From Sequoia sempervirens (lineage: Eukaryota > Streptophyta > Pinopsida > Cupressales > Cupressaceae), in NCBI GenBank assembly GCA_007258455.2, contig VDFB02193867.1:528193296-528257295 (forward strand): a stretch of 64,000 nt of DNA, in the 5' to 3' direction. Below, one piece after another: positions 57,150 through 64,000 of this stretch; position 1 is the first letter of the stretch; each line of letters begins with the position of its first letter. Position numbers and translations under genes: made by a program. The notes beneath the pieces were generated by a model. That model searched no databases. It was not told where the DNA came from and was given only the letters and a program-made list of their open reading frames with translations.

Positions 57150-57538
57150 ATCGAACTCTTGAATCTTGTTGATCCATTTGCACCTTTTCCTATGACTTCA
57201 GATTGTGTTAAAATGTTTTTGACAGTAGCATGAGGGACATAAGCAATTACTCTTGCTCCAACAAGATATGGTCTAAATGCCTTTACCACTTTCACCAATG
57301 CAAATGCTTGCTTTTCCATAATGTCATACTTCAATTCAGACCCTTGCAATGATTTACTAAAGAAAGACACAGGTTGTTCATAACCATCATCATTTTTTTG
57401 TAACATAACAACAACAATAGTATGCATTGAGGCAAAAGAAAAAATCTGAAAAGGCTTTGCAAAATTTGGAGACTTAAGCACAAGAGCCTCTTTGATAGCC
57501 CTCTTAATGGACATAAAAGCATCCACAACTTCAACAGT
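57150..57538 (-). pseudogene. Element C RT-linked RNase H
   Basis: The frame from 57526 contains PFQIFSFASMHTIVVVMLQK and PVSFFSKSLQGSELKYDIME and KQAFALVKVVKAFRPYLVGA, the RNase H joined to Ty3 RT. The first catalytic Asp of the usual FASD is Met (FASM). A TAG at 57539 (TGG by position) precedes it. A one-base loss near 57190 (GKGANGSTRFKS) shifts the frame before integrase. Confidence 0.85.
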
Positions 57539-58306
57539 CTAGTCAATATTTTGTCCTTTCTTCAACATTTTAGATATGGGCTTGACAATCTCAGCAAAAT
57601 TAGAAACAAATCTCCTGACAAAATTAATTTGACCAAAGAATGATTGTATTGCCTTGACAGTTTTAGGAATAGAAATTTTATCAATAGCTTCAACTCTCTC
57701 AGGATCTATTTTAATTCCTTCTTTTGAAACAATATGACCCAAGAGTTTACCTTCTGTAACTACAAAATGACACTTCTTTGGATTTAAACTAATACCATAT
57801 TCAAGAGCTTTGATAAATACCTTTTCAAGATGTTGCACATAATCCTCAGCCTTCTTTGAATAGGCAGTCAAGTCATCTTGATACACCACCATGATAATGT
57901 TAATCAAATCAGAAAATGAAACATCCATGGTTCTTTGGAAAGTTGCTCCAGCATTAGTGAGACCAAATGGCATTCTTATGTATACATATGTTCCCCAAGG
58001 AGTAGTGAATGTTGTCTTGTATTGTTCAAACTCCTTGACTTTGACCTGATTGTATCTAGATAATCCATCCATCATAGACAATAACTCACACCCTGTCACT
58101 TTATGCAGTATGGCTTCCATATTTGGTAGAGGATAATTATCCTTAAGAGACGCCATGTTCAGATTTCTAAAGTCAACACACAATCTGATGTCACCATTCT
58201 TTTTTCTTACAGAAACTAGATTTGAAACCCAAGTTGAATGTTTAATTGGTTTAATGATTCCTCCCTCCCTGAGCTTAGTTAATTCCTCCTCCATCTTAGG
58301 CTCCAA
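57539..58306 (-). pseudogene. Element C reverse transcriptase
   Basis: 255 codons open: RLCVDFRNLN (41-50), MMDGLSRYNQV with Asp80, RMPFGLTNAGATFQRTM (111-127), and VVYQDDLTAYS with YQDD at 142-145, in place of the usual YVDD/YIDD. Then LNPKKCHFVV and the FFGQINFVRRFV thumb. Both active-site Asp are kept. A TAG at 58331-58333 separates it from the upstream linker and a TAG at 57539 from RNase H. Ty3 RT family, certain; activity lost through stops. Confidence 0.9.
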
Positions 58307-58330
58307 TATTGGATTTATTAGTCTTTGCTT

Positions 58331-58894
58331 CTACCTAAAAGGCTTGGCATCTGGCTTCAGTGGTATTTCATGCTGAAATAAATCTTCCCTGTATGCTTTC
58401 AAATCTTCATATGACCAAGCAAAAACATGTTTGTACTTTCTCAACAATTCTATCAGCATTCTTCTAATTGCAGGGCTGATCTTCTTTCCAATGTAAACCA
58501 TTCTTGGTGCTATGTTAGTCCCCAAGTTGATTTCTTCAACATCTTCCTTTCTGACTGGTATTTGTTTCATTAGAGATCTATCACTTCTATCATATACCCT
58601 TTCCAATGCCACTAGACCCTTGGACAATTTATTTGTTTTGATCTGTAAGATCTCCTTGCCAAGCACAGTTTGTTTGCCATCTACTTCTTCGACAAAAGCA
58701 TTGAAATCAATCTCCTGAGCTTCATACTGATCTACGCAATGAAGAAATTTCAAAAGATCATCATCATCATTGAAAATTTTCCAGCTATAAATGTTATCAG
58801 GAATAGCAGGCCTCGTCTTGAACTCAATTTGTGATACACTAGCCAGTGTGATATCATCTCTTTTCAGTGCTACATTTTCTAAAAAATCAGCCAT
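58331..58894 (-). pseudogene. Element C spacer between RNase H 2 and RT
   Basis: 187 codons. MADFLENVAL at its start continues the upstream RNase H (the Asp of ADF is the expected fourth catalytic residue). Then an acid-rich spacer, and AIRRMLIELLRKYKHVFAWS, then HEIPLKPDAKPFR, the standard lead-in to Ty3 RT. It is in the same frame as RT. Confidence 0.85.
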
Positions 58895-58900
58895 TATGTT

Positions 58901-59503
58901 TTATGTCTTGTCAATCCACTTAATTGAAAAAGCATCAAATAATTCAATTGTGTGACATACAGTATTCTTATATTGTTTTAATCTTTTGTGCTTTGCTGCA
59001 TATTTTGATTTAACCTGTGAAATGACCAACTCAGAATCACCCAAAATAGCTAGCAACTTAATCTTGTGTTTCATAGCTATGTTCAAACCTATCAGTAAAG
59101 CTTCATATTCTACCACGTTGTTTGTACATTCAAATGCTAACAAAAAAGAATACTTAAAAGTAATACTTCCAGGCAAAACAAATACAATCCTAGCTCCATT
59201 ACCTTCTTGGCTGCAGGCCCCATCAAAATACATGTTCCAGACACCATCGCAATCAAGTGCAGCATGTTTCTCAATTGGGTCACTTTTCGCTAATTCTGGC
59301 TGAGCTGGTTCAATCCTAAAATTCCCCAAGTCAACATCACAGAAACAATTGATCTGATCTTGTGGCAGACTTTCAACAAGTTGGTTCATTCTTGGCTCTC
59401 TGTATAACTTGACCTCCTGACCATTCACTGGTATAGTAAGATAAGATATATCAAATTGAACATTCCCACCTACAGCTGTAGTCCACTGTCTTGACAAAAG
59501 CAT
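58901..59503 (-). pseudogene. Element C second RNase H, located between protease and RT
   Basis: The first ~85 residues are the protease C-terminal half and linker (SRQWTTAVGGNVQFDISYLT). The RNase H starts at WNMYFDGACSQEGNGARIVF with catalytic Asp94, TNNVVEYEALLIGLN with Glu132, and ILGDSELVISQV with Asp156. The last catalytic Asp lies just past the TAA at 58901, in MADF of the next open stretch. This is the archaeal-type RNase H seen in plant Tat elements, where I know it downstream of the RT-linked RNase H; here it precedes RT. Confidence 0.85.
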
Positions 59504-59554
59504 CCCGAATTGACGAGGAGTATCAATAACTGTTATGTCTATATTATATGTTGC

Positions 59555-59926
59555 CTATAGATATGCAGCCAATTTGACTTCAACATCTTTTATAATACCA
59601 ACTACAGGAACAGGTCGATTATCCATAGCATAACACTTCCCTTCACATGTATCAACCCACATGCCAAGCTGTTTCATTACTCCTACTGGCATAATGTTTA
59701 TAGCAGCACCATAATCTGTCATACAATTCCTCAACAACTTATTATTTATTAGCAATGTGGTAAAGAAGGGATCCACTTGTGGGGAGGTTGTTAAAACATC
59801 ACCTAGACAGACCTCTGAATTATTTGTCTTTTCCTGCGTATTGACTTCTTCAGAATTCATATGCTTTTCATTCCCATTTGTAATCAATTTAATAGCACTA
59901 TCTCTGTACTCCTTAATTTTCATCAA
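59555..59926 (-). pseudogene. Element C aspartic protease
   Basis: 123 codons, with DYGAAINIMPVGVMKQLG where active Ty3 proteases have Asp-Ser-Gly-Ala; the Asp, Gly and Ala are kept and Ser is Tyr. The preceding PFFTTLLINNKLLRNCMTD is typical. TAG at 59555 (CAG by position). It is in frame with the following RNase H. Confidence 0.85.
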
Positions 59927-60798
59927 TTAAATTAATGGAACATATATTTTTACCTAGGATAACGCCTGGGTGAAATCAAAAGAAGAACCCTTTGTCTTGA
60001 CAGTCTTCCTCTGTTCTAGTGCCTCTCCTTTGCTTTCCTCTTTTTCTTTTTTACTAGACTGCATAGGCATCTATATTTCTTTATTTAATTCCTTCACTTC
60101 CTTATCCTAGACTGATTTTTGTTTAATTTCATCATGCTGCTCATTTCTTGGCTTTGTTGCACTTTCATGTGTTGTCTTCTGATCTTTTATAAAAATTCCC
60201 CCAGGAACTCCATCTGGCTCATTTACTTTTATGTTTCTCAACCAATACTTACTTCGTGCTTGCTCAACTGCAGCAATAGTAATTATTTTTATTTCATCTA
60301 CTGTAGGTCTTCTTACATTGCATTGAACAGGTGCCTCAACAAGAAATGACTCTATGCAATCTTCATCAAAATCATAAAAAATCTACTGCTCAGCCATATG
60401 GACATTATACTTCTAATTGGAGACATCATATTCATAACCTTCATCTTCTGAAGATGAGTTTCATTCTTCAGCATGGTGAAGAATATTTGAAGTCAAATAT
60501 ACCTTGTGGTCTTCTCCATCGTTTTCTATCAATATTCCCTCCTCTTGCATCTTCTGAGCTACAACACAATAGTCTAGAGAATGTGGTCAATTATAGACTT
60601 CACAAAAGTAACTATTACTCACCATGTAAGTCCCTTTCTTGCTCAGTGGATCTAGAGTTTCTTTATTTCTGAGCCTAGCTACCATAGGTTTCCCATCTTT
60701 CCAGTCTGTATTGTAAGGCATATCATACAGCCTTGGCCTTTTTCTTTTTTTTTTTTATTTCTGTATGTGTTCTCTTGTCTGTACTGATAATTATTTTG
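59927..60798 (-). pseudogene. Element C gag-protease linker, broken
   Basis: Recognisable pieces on the minus strand: MVSNSYFCEVYN, stop (TAG for TGG), PHSLDYCVVAQKMQEEGI, the zinc-knuckle-like region before protease; DGEDHKVYLTSNI; DEIKIITIAAVEQARSKYWL. A T12 run at 60745-60756 coincides with a frame shift. Stops recur. Confidence 0.7.
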
Positions 60799-62115
60799 CT
60801 AGGGAGGCCTCGGGTTGTCTCTTTTATTAGTTACACTAGCAACCTTCCTGTTGTTTTCAATTGTCAATGCAACTTTCTGTGCTTTAGCCAAGTCTCTTGG
60901 AAATCTATTTCTCAGTTCGTACCCTATTTTGGGATCAAATGCACTTAAATAAATATTCAATGCAGCAGAATCTGACAACCTTGATCCAAGAGGGACTTTA
61001 GTATGCAACTTGTTGAATTTACGGTTGAAATCATAGATTGAATCATTCTGATTTTTCTGAATCCTCACCAATTCATGAAGAGCTACATCTGGAGCACTTT
61101 GATTCCCAAATTATTCTAAGAATTTGTCTTGAAATGCTTGGAGAGAATCAATTGAATATGTTGGCAAGCCATTAAACCAATCCCTAGCATCTTCGATAAG
61201 TGACATCATAAATAGCCTCATGTGCAAATCTTCATATGGGACACCTATGTCTTGAATGGACACATTAAAATTCCTTAAATTCTCTTAAGCAGTGATTGCA
61301 TTACTCCCTGTAAACTTAGGAACCATACTTCTCCAGCTACTATCCATAGGGTAAGGGCATGGATTAAGACCTGCCAAATCAAACTGCCTGACCATCGCTG
61401 CATATTGGTGAGGGGGAGGGATAGGTGGATATTGATACTGATGTAAATGATGTGCATTATGCTAAGGGATGTGTTGCTAACCAGGAGGGGGATGCACATT
61501 CGCATGCTGTTCAGGAATATGAGGTGGCTGATTTGGCTACCTGTAGTGATTCCCTATCTGATGGTGAAGAGAATTTTGCTGATTGGAGGATCCTACCCCA
61601 TGATCACCTTGCTTGTGAGGTGGGACATATTTTGAACCTCTGGCTGATTGATTAGTAATTTGGGATTTCTGCAATTTAGCCTCTAACTCCCTTATTCTCT
61701 TCTCTTTCTGTTCCAACAGTGCTTTTGCTTCATCTGGAAGTCCATGATCAGCAACGATATTTTGGCTACTTTTCATCTTCTGATCATATTCATGCTGAAC
61801 TCTGAGTCGTTCAGGCTCAAATATAGCTTCAAACTCAGCCTGCTTCTTAGCTTCAAGCTCAGCCATTTCCTGAGGATTGTAAAATGGATTTAATTGCTTT
61901 TTAGGGGTACAGGGATATGTACCTGAATTATCTCTCCATGTTTCATAACGATCATAAGTCTCAAGATGTGCACTAAATGTTTTATCCTTATCTGTCATGC
62001 ACATATCTTCATTTATTCCTTTTCCTTTATCAGGCTTTGTCACTCTTATGTGTCCACTTACTACTACCAGCAGGAGCTCCAGTATGACATCCCCTATATT
62101 AAGATCTTCTTCCAT
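60799..62115 (-). pseudogene. Element C gag
   Basis: A single frame from ATG 62115 to 60799 interrupted by six stops, at 61537, 61477, 61462, 61285, 61111 and 60799, all TAG or TAA. The N-terminal part is charged and coiled-coil-like (NPQEMAELEAKKQAEFEAIF, LLEQKEKRIRELEAKLQK). The middle is Pro/Gln/His-rich. The Retrotrans_gag capsid follows: DARDWFNGLPTYSIDSLQAF and KFNKLHTKVPLGSRLS. About 440 codons if the stops were sense. Confidence 0.88.
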
Positions 62116-62255
62116 TCATGATGAATAGCTACAAAAATTAGGTCAGAGTCGCCACTCACTTTAATCAAAATGAGAAAAATATTCAATATTTCTTGTTCCC
62201 AGTGGAGTCTATTCAATATTTCTGACTCTATGTTTAAGGCCTCAATTTTGATTGA

Positions 62256-62273
62256 TCCCCAACAAAGTCGCCA
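62256..62273 (-). other. Element C primer-binding site (tRNA-Asp-like)
   Basis: Minus strand TGGCGACTTTGTTGGGGA matches 14 of 18 bases of TGGCGCCGTTGCCGGGGA, the tRNA-Asp-type PBS known from plant Ty3 elements. It lies three bases from the LTR end. Three of the four differences are C or G changed to T. Confidence 0.8.
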
Positions 62274-62873
62274 ATTTGTTAGCTCTCAAAAACATAGGTT
62301 TGAACCATGAAAGGTTGCCATGCTTTCACAATGTTTTAGGGTAACAGAACAAGGCTTGAAACAATCAAACCTTCTAATCTTCTGGTGCTGCAAGACCAAG
62401 GTGGGTGTACCTTTCTGAATAGTGTAGACTTATCATATGTTTATTTTTACAGAGTGCTTTTTCCACAATGGCAGATGACAGTGAACAAACCAAACTCAAT
62501 AACTACCTACTAATCTAAATCCTAGGATGCTTAATTAATTGATACAAAGAAACTGGAATGGATTCAAATAGTGAAATACAGAGACTAGTGCCTTGTTGGG
62601 CGAGCAGAGTCAAATGAGATCAAGATGAACAACACATTCTAAGAAAACACAAATTATCTGGCATTTATGTGTTTACAACTTGTATAAACTTGCAACAATA
62701 TTACTACTAAGTTCTACTTCAATAATCCATAATGAAATCTCTCTGATTACTGTGATCAATAAAAGGATTTAATCTTTGCTTGAAAGAACCAATTGATTAA
62801 TCACAGAAACACAGCAAATGTGTATTGATAAATTGAACATAAACTTGTTATGTCAACTTAAATAACCAGAAAA

Positions 62874-63020
62874 GCTGGTATTGGCATGGTGTGATGGTTT
62901 ATAGGTGGCATTGTTATTCTTGCCACCAAGGTTCAAACCCCATTGGGGTGTTATTGTTGAATGGTTGTATCCGGTTCATAGCTCCGGTCAAAAGCGTTTA
63001 CCCCTTGAATAAAAAAAAAA
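62874..63020 (+). mobile_element. tRNA-type SINE inserted in the 5' LTR of element C
   Basis: 147 bases present only in this LTR. It is flanked by an exact 19-base target duplication, AACTTAAATAACCAGAAAA, at 62855-62873 and 63021-63039; the empty site is 54010-54028 in the other LTR. It has a box A-like TGGCATGGTGTGATGG (62882), box B GGTTCAAACCC (62930-62940), and an A-rich 3' end (11 A at 63010-63020). These are the marks of a Pol III SINE moved by LINE machinery. The family is not identified. Confidence 0.93.
62930..62940 (+). promoter_or_regulatory. Pol III box B of the SINE
   Basis: GGTTCAAACCC fits the tRNA box B consensus GGTTCGANNCC. It lies about 48 bases after the box A-like sequence, a usual tRNA-promoter distance. 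Confidence 0.8.
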
Positions 63021-64000
63021 AACTTAAATAACCAGAAAAATCAATCATGGAGACAACCTAGCAGTATTTTTCATTTTAACTCAACAGATAACTAAACCAG
63101 AAAAATGCAGCAACATCAACTGAATCTCATAAATACCTCCATTGTGAAAATCATGCAACAATAGCCTCTAGTCTGATGATTTTATTCTAATGTATCTCCT
63201 TGCAGTGTATCAAAAAATCTAATCTCTGGTCCTCTCAATTAACAATTACATCATGCTTATATACACACCAGCATGAGAAAATATGAAAATAGAACATCAT
63301 GTCGGCCTTAGCACCAAATTCGGGCTCCAAAAGATGTCGGCTTCCAACGGTTATTCAAATAGATTCATGTCGGCCACAATGGTGAATTTCAATTTTTTAC
63401 CAATAAGCAGTCGGCGAGACATATCACAACTTATGTCGAAGGAAACTCAAATGTTCATCGTTCTGCTTGAATATTGTTTTCACATTCACTGTAGCTACCA
63501 GTACATTATACCGAAGCCACGTAGTAGCCTTTTGTTCCATCCGCATATCGCTATCGCCTATTCGGGTTGGTGAAACATTATACAGATTATTCATTGTTAC
63601 ACCGAGGACCCACTTCATTCCTCACATGTCGCTGTGACAAATCACCTCTCCCACCGACGAGCCCACATATCATATGTATGTCATTGTAGCTCAAAAGTGT
63701 CGGGAAGACCTTATAGAGAATACACAAGTCACACCGAAAGGTCTTACCATCCCCGCAAGTTGCTGAGACCCAACGTTTCTCACATTGACAGACCGCTCAT
63801 CATATGTGTCGCTATAGCTTGTGACTGTCGAGGAAACCCTTTGTAGATATTACATCGCTTTGCCAAAAATCCCGAGCACAATCCAATTCGCCAAGACAAC
63901 ACCCCCTAACACTAAAAAAGGCACCCCCAGAACAATATCGGCAAGACCCAACTGTATTGCCAGGACCTACCGATCTCTCACCGAAAGCCGCATATTGAAC

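Larger units (their letters stand above)
53432..64000 (-). mobile_element. Element C: near full-length Ty3/gypsy retrotransposon, inactive
   Basis: Two long direct repeats (53432-55499; 62277 to window end) flank a 6.8 kb internal region that, read on the minus strand, has PBS, gag, protease, RNase H, RT, RNase H, integrase and chromodomain-less C-terminus. The tRNA-Asp-like PBS and extra RNase H suggest the Tat group (inference). LTRs differ by about 4-5% over the first ~240 bases by eye, so insertion is moderately old. It interrupts copia 3 at 53431/53432. The outer target duplication cannot be tested because the right LTR runs off the window. Confidence 0.9.
62277..64000 (-). repeat. 5' LTR of element C (cut by window end)
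   Basis: Aligns with 53432-54994; the last ~505 bases (outer U3) lie outside the window. It carries the SINE insertion at 62874-63020 absent from the other LTR. Confidence 0.92.

Noticed and set aside
1..64000. CRISPR arrays, rRNA, stand-alone tRNA genes, organelle DNA inserts
   Set aside because: Looked for and not seen. The only tRNA-like box B is that of the SINE at 62930.

Overview
The window looks like intergenic DNA from a large plant nuclear genome, most likely a gymnosperm (conifer-like). I found no intact host gene. The grounds are: plant-type PPR repeat relics, plant Ty1/copia and Ty3/gypsy pol fragments in nested order, long AT-rich LTRs, a degraded plant carbamoyl-phosphate synthase small-subunit copy, and extreme gene sparsity. 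The conifer assignment is inference; the plant assignment is firm. A 100-base run of N at 24788-24887 marks an assembly gap.

Region 1-22.7 kb. Two ~1.38 kb arms (804-2183 and 17417-18794) are inverted copies of one decayed PPR-gene segment, about 15 kb apart. Between them lie a possible LINE RNase H relic (4410-4613), a pair of ~0.5 kb direct repeats (about 6990-8770), a broken carbamoyl-phosphate synthase small-chain pseudogene (core 10831-11138), a third PPR relic (about 11700-11980) and a DUF4283/zinc-knuckle ORF (13916-15195, minus) of the kind found in plant LINE ORF1 proteins. Two (AT)n microsatellites and a GGATC-rich palindromic patch follow.

Region 22.7-32.2 kb. A decayed Ty3 RNase H-integrase relic (plus) precedes the gap. 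After it comes a minus-strand LTR with an array of AT palindromes (25593-26798). It abuts a Ty3 element that retains gag and protease, a 94-base tandem repeat, a polypurine tract and an LTR with stem-loops (26806-about 31550), but has no visible RT or integrase.

Region 32.2-53.4 kb. Several copia elements are stacked here. Copia 1 (minus, 32425-about 36030) runs from gag to RT. Copia 2 (minus) is split by a ~4.3 kb non-coding insertion. A second palindrome-rich LTR (42871-44156, plus) and a truncated third (about 44200-44884, minus) follow. A copia RT (plus) is interrupted by the LTR of copia 4 (45524-about 49560, plus). Copia 3 (minus, 50320-53431) has a 1.3 kb LTR, RNase H and RT.

Region 53.4-64 kb. 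A near full-length but inactive Ty3 element (minus) is inserted in the RT of copia 3. It has a 2068-base LTR (53432-55499), integrase, RNase H, RT, a second RNase H placed between RT and protease, protease, gag, a tRNA-Asp-like primer-binding site, and a second LTR (62277-end) cut by the window edge. That second LTR carries a tRNA-type SINE with an exact 19-base target duplication. Every in-frame stop I checked in gag and pol is a C-to-T type change of a Gln or Trp codon, as expected from decay of methylated cytosine. The most unusual sequence-level signal is the repeated use of perfect AT-rich palindromes, different in sequence but alike in design, in the U3 part of at least four LTRs.
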